Origin: Cryobacterium soli | GTDB lineage: Bacteria; Actinomycetota; Actinomycetes; Actinomycetales; Microbacteriaceae | Direction: 5' to 3' | Assembly: GCF_003611035.1 (NCBI RefSeq) | Contig: NZ_CP030033.1 | Span: forward strand, 4,321,466 to 4,385,465 | DNA: 64,000 bases | Part shown: positions 57,404 to 64,000 of the stretch, piece after piece | Layout: each line of letters opens with the position of its first letter | Numbering within the stretch: position 1 is the stretch's first letter | Notes under the pieces: model-generated | The model's database searches: none | Seen by the model: the letters and a program-made list of their open reading frames with translations, nothing else | Told to the model about the DNA's origin: nothing | Position numbers and translations under genes: made by a program

Positions 57404-58906
57404 GTGCTGTTCGAGGCCGCTGCACTGGTCACTGCCTCGCTCGCCCTTGCCGGGGTGGGCGGGACGGCCGCCGTGCCCGAATACTCCGCGTTCGGCGCCT
57501 CCGCACTCGGGTCGTCAGCACTCCGTTCGTCCGAGTTCGGTGCCTCCGACCTCGGCGTCCAGGAGGCCCTCGCCGCACGCCTCTCGGACCATCAAGGCGA
57601 CGTGGGCTCGGCGCCGTTATGGGCCCAACTCGAGGTGCAGTCCGCCACGTCGGTCGACATCGACCTGACCACCCTGCGCTCGATGACGGGGCCGAACCTG
57701 CTCGTCGGCATGTCCCAGTTGCCCCTCGCCGACCTGTCCACCTTCGCGGCCGACTTCCCCACCCACATCGATGCGCTCCTGGCCGCCCCGCCGCAGGCCG
57801 CTGTCGTCACGGCATGGTGGACCATGCTGGACTCCAGCCAGCGGGCCACCCTCACTGCCGCGACGCCGCAGTTGGTCGGCAACCTCGACGGCGTGCCCCT
57901 CGCGCAACGCAGCCGGGCGAACGAGAGCTTCCTCCGCGACTCGCTGACCGAAGCAGAACGCGCCCTGGACGGCGTCCTGTCCGCAGACGAACGCAGCCGC
58001 CTGTCCAGCCGGGTGGCCATGCTCACCCAGGTGGCCGAGGCGCTGCACGCCAGCGAGGACGGGCCCAAGCGCAGCCTGGTCCTGCTCGACACCAGGGGAT
58101 CCGGCCGGGCCGCCATCGCCTTGGGCAACCCCGACACGGCTGACTACATCGGCTATCTCGTGCCCGGCATGAACTATCAGGTGGAACCCCAGATCGTGAA
58201 CTGGACCACCGTGGCAGACGACCTCTACCGCGAGCAGGCGGATGTGCTGGCCGACAGCGTGGCCGAGCGTGTCACCCCGGAGCCCACCGCCGTGACGGCA
58301 TCGGTGCGCCTCGGCGTCGCATCCGCCGCCGCATCCGTCGCCCCTCTCGCCGCGGCGGCCGCCTCGCCCACGATCGCCACGATCGCGTGGATCGGCTACG
58401 AGGCGCCCGACCTGTTCTCCGTCGGCGGCCTGGACCGGGCCGAGGCCGGTGCCGACTTCCTCGAAACCTCCTGGGCGGGTGTGCGCGCCACCCGCGGGGG
58501 CGATCAGCCGTTCGTATCGGTGTTCGCGCACTCGTACGGGTCGACGGTGGCCCTCCTGGCCCTGGCCAACGGCTCGGTCGAGGTGGACGCCCTCGTCGTG
58601 GTCGGCTCCCCGGGCAGCGCGATCCAGTCCGCGGCCAAGCTCAAGGTGACCGGCGACAACGTCTTCGTCGGCAAGGCCGACTGGGACCCGGCCGTGAACT
58701 CGGCATTCTTCGGCAGCGACCCCGGGGCCGCGTCCTACGGCGCCCGGGTGCTCGGTGTACGCGGCGGCACGGACGCTCGCACCGGTGCGACGCTCGCCGG
58801 ATCGCTCGGCCACAACGACTATTTCACGCCCGGCACCGAGTCACTGCACAACATGGCATTGATCGGCACGGACAACGCGGAACTGGCCACCGACGACATT
58901 GAATAG
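57404..58906 (+). CDS. DUF1023 alpha/beta hydrolase
   Basis: 500 residues from the GTG at 57404; a TTG at 57368 is longer. A hydrophobic start (VLFEAAALVTASLALAGVGG) could be a signal or membrane segment. The hydrolase core is in the C-terminal half: NYQVEPQIVNWTTVADDLYR, IAWIGYEAPDLFSV, the nucleophile elbow FAHSYGSTVALLAL, DALVVVGSPGS, and GSLGHNDYFTPGTES with the His-Asp region. Typical of secreted actinobacterial DUF1023 proteins; substrate unknown. Confidence 0.8.
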   Translation: MLFEAAALVTASLALAGVGGTAAVPEYSAFGASALGSSALRSSEFGASDLGVQEALAARLSDHQGDVGSAPLWAQLEVQSATSVDIDLTTLRSMTGPNLLVGMSQLPLADLSTFAADFPTHIDALLAAPPQAAVVTAWWTMLDSSQRATLTAATPQLVGNLDGVPLAQRSRANESFLRDSLTEAERALDGVLSADERSRLSSRVAMLTQVAEALHASEDGPKRSLVLLDTRGSGRAAIALGNPDTADYIGYLVPGMNYQVEPQIVNWTTVADDLYREQADVLADSVAERVTPEPTAVTASVRLGVASAAASVAPLAAAAASPTIATIAWIGYEAPDLFSVGGLDRAEAGADFLETSWAGVRATRGGDQPFVSVFAHSYGSTVALLALANGSVEVDALVVVGSPGSAIQSAAKLKVTGDNVFVGKADWDPAVNSAFFGSDPGAASYGARVLGVRGGTDARTGATLAGSLGHNDYFTPGTESLHNMALIGTDNAELATDDIE

Positions 58907-58942
58907 AATTGAGACTTCTGCTTCGAATTACTTGGGAGTCTC

Positions 58943-59239
58943 ATGTCTGAAATCACGGCCGAGCAGGTGGCCCATCTGGCCAACCTCGCCCGGATCGACC
59001 TCAGCTCGGCCGAAATCGATCGCCTGACGATCGAACTCGGTCAGATCGTCGACTCCGTCGCCAAGGTCGCCCAGGTCGCCACGCCCGACGTGCCGGCGAC
59101 CAGCCACCCGATGCCCCTGACGAACGTCTTCCGCGACGACGTCGTGGTGCCCTCGCTCACGGTCGACCAGGCGCTGTCCGGAGCCCCCGACCGTGCCGGC
59201 GACAAGTTCCGCGTGCCCGCGATCCTGGACGAGGAGTAA
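58943..59239 (+). CDS. gatC: Asp/Glu-tRNA amidotransferase subunit C
   Basis: 98 residues. [39 protein letters not shown] is the conserved start, and [12 protein letters not shown] the conserved middle. It bridges GatA and GatB in the complex that amidates Glu-tRNA(Gln) and Asp-tRNA(Asn). First gene of gatCAB, four bases before gatA. Confidence 0.95.
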   Translation: MSEITAEQVAHLANLARIDLSSAEIDRLTIELGQIVDSVAKVAQVATPDVPATSHPMPLTNVFRDDVVVPSLTVDQALSGAPDRAGDKFRVPAILDEE

Positions 59240-59243
59240 TAAC

Positions 59244-60791
59244 GTGACCAACCTCATCAACCAGACTGCCGCGACCCTGGCCGGCCTGCTCGCCGACGGC
59301 TCGGTCAGCTCCGTCGACGTCACCCGCGCGCACCTCGACCACATCGACGCCGTCGAACCCGATGTGCACGCGTTCCTGCACGTGGCCCGCGACGCCGCCC
59401 TGGCCACCGCCGCCCGGGTGGATGCCCGCCGTGCCGCCGGCGAGAAGCTCGGCCCCCTGGCCGGCGTGCCCATCGCCATCAAGGACGTTCTCGCCACCCT
59501 CGACATGCCCTCCACAGCCGGATCGAAGATCCTCGAGGGCTGGATCCCGCCGTACGACGCCACTGTCGTCAAGCGCATCCGCGACGCCGACCTCATTCCC
59601 CTGGGCAAGACCAACATGGACGAGTTCGCGATGGGCTCCTCCACCGAACACTCCGCCTACGGCCCCACCCACAACCCCTGGGACCTCGACCGGATCCCCG
59701 GCGGCTCCGGCGGTGGCTCCGCGGCCGCCGTCGCCGCTTTCGAGGCTCCGCTGGCGCTCGGCAGCGACACCGGCGGGTCTATCCGCCAGCCCGCCGCCGT
59801 CACCGGATCCGTCGGCGTCAAGCCCACCTACGGCGGCGTCTCCCGCTACGGCGCGATCGCCCTGGCCTCCTCGCTCGATCAGGTCGGCCCCGTCACCCGC
59901 ACGGTGCTCGACGCCGCCTTGCTGCACGACGTGATCGGCGGTCACGACCCGCTCGACTCCACCTCCCTCACGGATGCCTGGCCGTCCATGACCGCCGCGG
60001 CCCAGGCCGGCCTGAAGGACGGCGCGCTGAAGGGCGTGCGCGTCGGCGTGATCAAGGAACTGAATGGCGCCGGCTTCCAGGCCGGCGTCAAGCAGCGCTT
60101 CGAGGAGACCCTGGCGCTGCTCTCCGCCGCCGGCGCCATCGTCAGCGAGGTGAGCGCCCCGAACTTCGAGTACGCGGTCTCGGCCTACTACCTGATCCTG
60201 CCGGCCGAGGCGTCCAGCAACCTGGCCCGCTTCGACTCGGTGCGCTTCGGCATCCGCGTCAACCCCGAGGACGGCCCGCTCACCAGCGAGCGCGTCATGG
60301 CCGCCACCCGCGACGCCGGTTTCGGCGACGAGGTCAAGCGCCGCATCATCCTGGGTACCTACGCGCTCAGCGCGGGCTACTACGACGCCTACTACGGCAG
60401 CGCCCAGAAGGTGCGCACGCTCATCCAGCGCGACTTCGCCGCGGCGTTCGACCAGGTCGACCTGCTCGTCTCACCGACCGCGCCGACCACGGCATTCAAG
60501 TTCGGCGAGAAGATGGACGACCCGATGGCGATGTACCTCAACGACATCACCACCATCCCGGCCAACCTCGCCGGCATCCCCGGCATGAGCCTGCCGATGG
60601 GCCTCGCGCCCGAAGACGGCCTGCCCGTCGGCCTGCAGGTGATGGCCCCCGCTCGCGCGGACGCCCGCCTGTACACGTTCGGCGCCGCCGTCGAGCAGCT
60701 GCTCGAGGCGCACTGGGGGCACACCCTGCTCAGCCAGGCACCCCAGCTGGCCCACACCGAAATGTTCGCAACCGAAGGGGGAGCCGTCTGA
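59244..60791 (+). CDS. gatA: Asp/Glu-tRNA amidotransferase subunit A
   Basis: 515 residues from the GTG at 59244. Amidase signature with the catalytic Lys in [18 protein letters not shown], the cis-Ser loop [14 protein letters not shown] and the nucleophile Ser in [17 protein letters not shown]. It releases ammonia from glutamine for the GatB reaction. Its TGA overlaps the gatB ATG by one base. Confidence 0.96.
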   Translation: MTNLINQTAATLAGLLADGSVSSVDVTRAHLDHIDAVEPDVHAFLHVARDAALATAARVDARRAAGEKLGPLAGVPIAIKDVLATLDMPSTAGSKILEGWIPPYDATVVKRIRDADLIPLGKTNMDEFAMGSSTEHSAYGPTHNPWDLDRIPGGSGGGSAAAVAAFEAPLALGSDTGGSIRQPAAVTGSVGVKPTYGGVSRYGAIALASSLDQVGPVTRTVLDAALLHDVIGGHDPLDSTSLTDAWPSMTAAAQAGLKDGALKGVRVGVIKELNGAGFQAGVKQRFEETLALLSAAGAIVSEVSAPNFEYAVSAYYLILPAEASSNLARFDSVRFGIRVNPEDGPLTSERVMAATRDAGFGDEVKRRIILGTYALSAGYYDAYYGSAQKVRTLIQRDFAAAFDQVDLLVSPTAPTTAFKFGEKMDDPMAMYLNDITTIPANLAGIPGMSLPMGLAPEDGLPVGLQVMAPARADARLYTFGAAVEQLLEAHWGHTLLSQAPQLAHTEMFATEGGAV

Positions 60792-62326
60792 TGGCCAAGG
60801 CCGAATTGATGGACTACGACAAGGCCCTCGAACTGTTCGAGCCGGTGCTCGGCTTCGAGGTGCACGTCGAACTCAACACGAAGACCAAGATGTTCTGCGG
60901 CTGCGCCAACGAGTTCGGCTCCGGCGCCAACACCAACACCTGCCCCACCTGCCTGGGCCTGCCCGGCGGGCTGCCGCAGGTGAACCGCCAGGCCATCGAG
61001 TCCTCGATCCGCCTGGGGCTGGCGCTCGGCTGCGAGATCGCCGAGACCAGCCGGTTCGCCCGCAAGAACTACTTCTACCCCGACACCGCGAAGAACTTCC
61101 AGACCTCGCAGTACGACGAGCCGATCGCGTTCAACGGCCAGCTCACCATCGAACTGGAGAGCGGCCGCCAGGTCACGGTCGACATCGAGCGCGCCCACAT
61201 GGAGGACGACGCCGGCAAGCTCACCCACATGGGCGGCGCGGCCGGACGCATCCAGGGCGCCGACTACTCGCTGGTGGACTACAACCGCGGCGGCGTGCCG
61301 CTGGTGGAGATCGTCACCCAGATGATCGAGGGCGCCGAAGCCGACGCCCCGGAGATCGGCAAGACCTACGTCGCCGCCATCCGTGAGATCGTCAAGGCGC
61401 TCGGCGTCTCCAACGCGCGCATGGAAGAGGGCAACGTGCGCTGCGACGCGAACGTGTCGCTCCGCCCGCGCGGCTCGAACATCCTGGGCACCCGCACCGA
61501 GACCAAGAACGTCAACTCGCTGCGCAGCGTCGAACGCGCGGTGCGGTACGAGATCCAGCGCCAGGCGGCGCTGCTGACCGCGGGCGGCACCATCACGCAG
61601 GAGACCCGGCACTGGCACGAGGACACCGGCGTCACCTCCGCCGGTCGGCCCAAGAGCGACGCCGACGACTACCGCTATTTCCCGGAGCCCGACCTGGTGC
61701 CCGTCGCCCCGTCGCGCGCCTGGGTCGAAGAGCTGCGTGCCACCCTGCCCGAGCCGCCCGCGGCCCGTCGCAAGCGCCTGCAGGCCGACTGGGGCTTCGT
61801 GAACCTCGAGTTCCAGGACGTCGTCAACTCCGACCTCCTCGACGTTCTGGAGGCCACCATCGCCGCCGGCGCGCCCGCCCAGGCCGCCCGCAAGTGGTGG
61901 ACCGGCGAGATCGCCCGCCTGGCCAACGCCGCCGGCGTCTCCGCCGAGAGCCTGGTCACGCCCGCGCAGGTCGCCGCGCTGATCGAACTGATCACCGACG
62001 GCACTCTCACCGACCGCCTGGCGCGCCAGGTGCTCGAGGGCGTCATCGCGGGGGAGGGCACGCCCAGCGAGGTCGTCGCCAGCCGGGGACTAGCCGTCGT
62101 GAGCGATGACGGACCCCTCATCATCGCCATCGACGAGGCGCTCGCCTCGCAGCCCGATGTGCTCGCCAAGATCCGCGACGGCAAGGTTCAGGCCGCCGGC
62201 GCCGTCATCGGCGCGGTCATGAAGGCCATGCGCGGCCAGGCGGACGCCGCCCGGGTGCGCGAACTCGTGCTCGAACGAGCCGGGTCGGCCCCGGCCGAGC
62301 CCGCACAGGCGGAGCCGGCCGAGTAA
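60791..62326 (+). CDS. gatB: Asp/Glu-tRNA amidotransferase subunit B
   Basis: 511 residues. [20 protein letters not shown] and [20 protein letters not shown] contain the zinc-site cysteines. [33 protein letters not shown] and [11 protein letters not shown] follow. The C-terminal YqeY-like tail domain ends [20 protein letters not shown]. It activates the tRNA-bound glutamate or aspartate. Its stop overlaps the next small gene's start. Confidence 0.96.
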   Translation: MAKAELMDYDKALELFEPVLGFEVHVELNTKTKMFCGCANEFGSGANTNTCPTCLGLPGGLPQVNRQAIESSIRLGLALGCEIAETSRFARKNYFYPDTAKNFQTSQYDEPIAFNGQLTIELESGRQVTVDIERAHMEDDAGKLTHMGGAAGRIQGADYSLVDYNRGGVPLVEIVTQMIEGAEADAPEIGKTYVAAIREIVKALGVSNARMEEGNVRCDANVSLRPRGSNILGTRTETKNVNSLRSVERAVRYEIQRQAALLTAGGTITQETRHWHEDTGVTSAGRPKSDADDYRYFPEPDLVPVAPSRAWVEELRATLPEPPAARRKRLQADWGFVNLEFQDVVNSDLLDVLEATIAAGAPAQAARKWWTGEIARLANAAGVSAESLVTPAQVAALIELITDGTLTDRLARQVLEGVIAGEGTPSEVVASRGLAVVSDDGPLIIAIDEALASQPDVLAKIRDGKVQAAGAVIGAVMKAMRGQADAARVRELVLERAGSAPAEPAQAEPAE

Positions 62327-62637
62327 TGGCCCTCTTCAAGCGCCGCCCGGTGGACGCTCCCGACACGACGGGGGCGGCCGCCGCGTTCGGCGTGGGGATG
62401 CAAGTGGTGGTGCGGCTGGACCGCAGCCGTTACCCGGACTCGATGATCGAGGACCCGGTCGGGGTCATCACCGCGCCGGGCGAGCTGGTCGGCTCGGCCC
62501 TCTACGCCCCCGTGGTGGGCCGGGAAGCCATCTGGGTGGTGCACTTCGAGGAACCGTTCTGGGGCCTCGACGGCTCCGGCCCGCATGAATCGGCCCGGGT
62601 CTCCCAGCGCTCTCTCGAGGCGGCACCGGAGTCATGA
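62326..62637 (+). CDS. Small hypothetical protein after gatB
   Basis: 103 residues; a basic start then a compact predicted beta protein (VGMQVVVRLDRSRYPDSMIE, GVITAPGELVGSALYAPVVG, AIWVVHFEEPFWGLDGSGPH). Starts and stops overlap its neighbours gatB and the transporter gene (ATGA type), so it is in the gatCAB transcript. I do not recognise the family. Confidence 0.65.
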   Translation: MALFKRRPVDAPDTTGAAAAFGVGMQVVVRLDRSRYPDSMIEDPVGVITAPGELVGSALYAPVVGREAIWVVHFEEPFWGLDGSGPHESARVSQRSLEAAPES

Positions 62638-63743
62638 TCGCCGTGGCGGATTCCAACCAGCCGCGCGACGCGGACATCCGCCGCTGGCGTCAGTACCTCG
62701 CCGACGAGCAGGCCGAAGCGGCCGTGTACCGCGACCTCGCCGGTCGCAGAAGCGGCGAGGAACGCGAGATCCTGCTGGCCCTGGCCGAGGCCGAGGGACG
62801 GCACGAGGAACACTGGCGCCAGCTGCTCGGCGACCGGGTGGGCTCGCCGAAGAAGGGTGCGCTGCGCACTCGCATTCTCGGTCTCCTGGCGCGCCGGTTC
62901 GGGTCGGTCTTCGTTCTCGCGCTCGCTCAGCGGGCCGAGGCCCGCTCGCCGTACGACGGGGACGCCGACGCCACAAGTGCCATGGCGGCCGACGAGCGCA
63001 TCCACGAGGAGGTCGTCCGCGGACTGGCCGCTCGGGGCCGTCAACGCCTGTCCGGAACCTTCCGGGCCGCCGTGTTCGGTGTCAACGACGGCCTGGTGAG
63101 CAACCTGGCCCTCGTGCTGGGCATCGGAGCCACCGGTGTGCCCGCCGCGACCATCCTGTTCACCGGCATCGCGGGGCTGCTCGCCGGGGCGCTGTCGATG
63201 GGTGCGGGGGAGTATGTCTCGGTACGGTCCCAACGAGAGCTCCTGGACGCGTCCACGCCGAACCCGGCCACCCGGAGCGTGCTCTCACACCTCGACGTGG
63301 CCGCCAACGAACTCACCCTCGTCTACCGTGCGCAGGGCATGACCGCGGCGGAGGCCGAGGTGCACGCCCGCGAGGTGCTTCGCACCGTGGCGATCGCCAC
63401 TGACGCGCTCGACCTGAGCAAGCTCACGGTGGCCGCCGAGCCGGAGATCGACGAGCACGAGGCCATCGGCACCGGCATGGGCGCCGCGGTCTCCAGCTTC
63501 TGTTTCTTCGCCTCCGGCGCCCTGCTTCCGGTTCTGCCGTACCTGTTCGGGATGCAGGGGATCGCCGCCATCGTCGTGGCTGCCGTGCTCGTTGGCCTGG
63601 CCCTGTTGGCCACCGGGGCCGTCGTGGGCCTGCTCTCCGGCGGTCCGCCGCTCAAGCGTGCGTTGCGCCAACTGGCCATCGGCTTCGGGGCCGCCGGCGT
63701 CACATACGTGCTCGGCCTGCTCTTCGGCACCTCCATCGGCTAG
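62634..63743 (+). CDS. VIT1/CCC1-type transporter with N-terminal ferritin-like domain
   Basis: 369 residues. The first 130 form a rubrerythrin-like helical domain with metal-ligand pattern YLADEQAEAAVYRDLAGR and LAEAEGRHEEHWRQLLGD. The membrane part has the VIT signature FGVNDGLVSNLALVLGIGAT, AGLLAGALSMGAGEYVSVRS-Q and later hydrophobic segments. Similar fusions export iron or manganese sensed by the soluble domain. Metal specificity is not decided by sequence. Confidence 0.88.
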   Translation: MIAVADSNQPRDADIRRWRQYLADEQAEAAVYRDLAGRRSGEEREILLALAEAEGRHEEHWRQLLGDRVGSPKKGALRTRILGLLARRFGSVFVLALAQRAEARSPYDGDADATSAMAADERIHEEVVRGLAARGRQRLSGTFRAAVFGVNDGLVSNLALVLGIGATGVPAATILFTGIAGLLAGALSMGAGEYVSVRSQRELLDASTPNPATRSVLSHLDVAANELTLVYRAQGMTAAEAEVHAREVLRTVAIATDALDLSKLTVAAEPEIDEHEAIGTGMGAAVSSFCFFASGALLPVLPYLFGMQGIAAIVVAAVLVGLALLATGAVVGLLSGGPPLKRALRQLAIGFGAAGVTYVLGLLFGTSIG

Positions 63744-63774
63744 CGCTCGAGCCGGGCCGGGGGCGGCGTGTCCG

Positions 63775-64000
63775 TCAGCGGCGGTCGTCGCGCCCGGTGA
63801 GAGCCAGGAGGCGCGACTGCAGGGGTGCGTCCTCGGGCATCGGAACGGGCGAGTCGAACAGGCCGCTGGCCTCGAGTGCGTCGCGTTGAGGTTCGAAGAC
63901 CGTCCAGACGGCGCCGACAAGGGTGTCGTCCAGGCCCTCATCGGCCGCCGTGGCCCTGGCAAGGTCCCAGGAGTGAATCGTCACGTCGGACACCTGCTCG
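63775..64000 (-). CDS. TIGR03086/DinB-like metal-binding protein, C-terminal part
   Basis: The last 75 codons of a gene entering from the right edge. QVSDVTIHSWDLARATA matches the conserved LIHxWDLAxAT metal-ligand histidine region of the maleylpyruvate isomerase/TIGR03086 family, then helices and a tail ending LALTGRDDRR. The N-terminal three quarters is outside the window. Stop in a convergent position to the VIT gene. Confidence 0.65.
   Translation of the reverse strand, partial: EQVSDVTIHSWDLARATAADEGLDDTLVGAVWTVFEPQRDALEASGLFDSPVPMPEDAPLQSRLLALTGRDDRR

Overview
This is a GC-rich chromosomal window from a high-GC Gram-positive bacterium. The gene order (ffh, rpsP-khpA-rimM-trmD, rplS-lepB-rnhB, yraN-comM-dprA, xerC, rpsB-tsf-pyrH-frr-cdsA), an F420-type oxidoreductase, DivIVA-domain proteins and a GlgE glycogen route point to Actinobacteria, probably Microbacteriaceae (a Cryobacterium-like genus is my guess). 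No rRNA, tRNA or CRISPR array was recognised.

Layout. 1-9.1 kb: end of ffh, an LLM oxidoreductase, a YbdK-type ligase, then the ribosomal protein/RNA-modification run rpsP-khpA-rimM-(FNT channel)-trmD-rplS-lepB-rnhB. 9.1-13.4 kb: peptidase, deazaflavin reductase, envelope protein, yraN and comM. 13.4-23.7 kb: dprA, cut in two by an 8.9-kb integrative element. 23.7-36.5 kb: phosphoesterase, xerC, M23 peptidase, rpsB-tsf-pyrH-frr-cdsA, DivIVA and cell-wall proteins, AI-2E transporter and a long coiled-coil protein. 36.8-39.6 kb: a membrane/lipoprotein fusion and a YbbN-like protein. 39.7-49.3 kb: glycogen genes (glgB, glgE, glgP, glgX) with ybaK. 49.4-54.1 kb: cysteine desulfurase-mnmA-ligA. 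54.1-64 kb: ArsR regulator with MFS exporter, epimerase, DUF1023 hydrolase, gatCAB, a VIT1-type transporter and a partial gene.

The main discovery is the element in dprA. A large serine recombinase gene begins inside its own attachment arm. The two ends carry matching 24-base arms around a CA core, and joining the flanks restores a 449-codon dprA exactly in frame. On the minus strand the element carries a phage head module (P22-type coat protein, head-tail connector-like protein, small proteins) but no terminase, portal or tail gene. On the plus strand it carries an AT-richer cassette of a TIGR02391/HEPN-motif protein, an FRG-domain protein and a translationally coupled DUF262 protein, facing a convergent DUF2971 gene. 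This looks like a phage satellite or remnant with an unassigned candidate defence cassette, parked in a competence gene next to comM. A perfect 26-bp inverted repeat built from 9-bp iterons lies between the recombinase and the head module.

A caution on sequence quality: tsf, pyrH and frr (27.8-29.7 kb) contain many single-base indels although they are essential genes. Local consensus errors are the likely cause, and the single indels in the coat gene and in an alpha/beta hydrolase gene should be read with that in mind.
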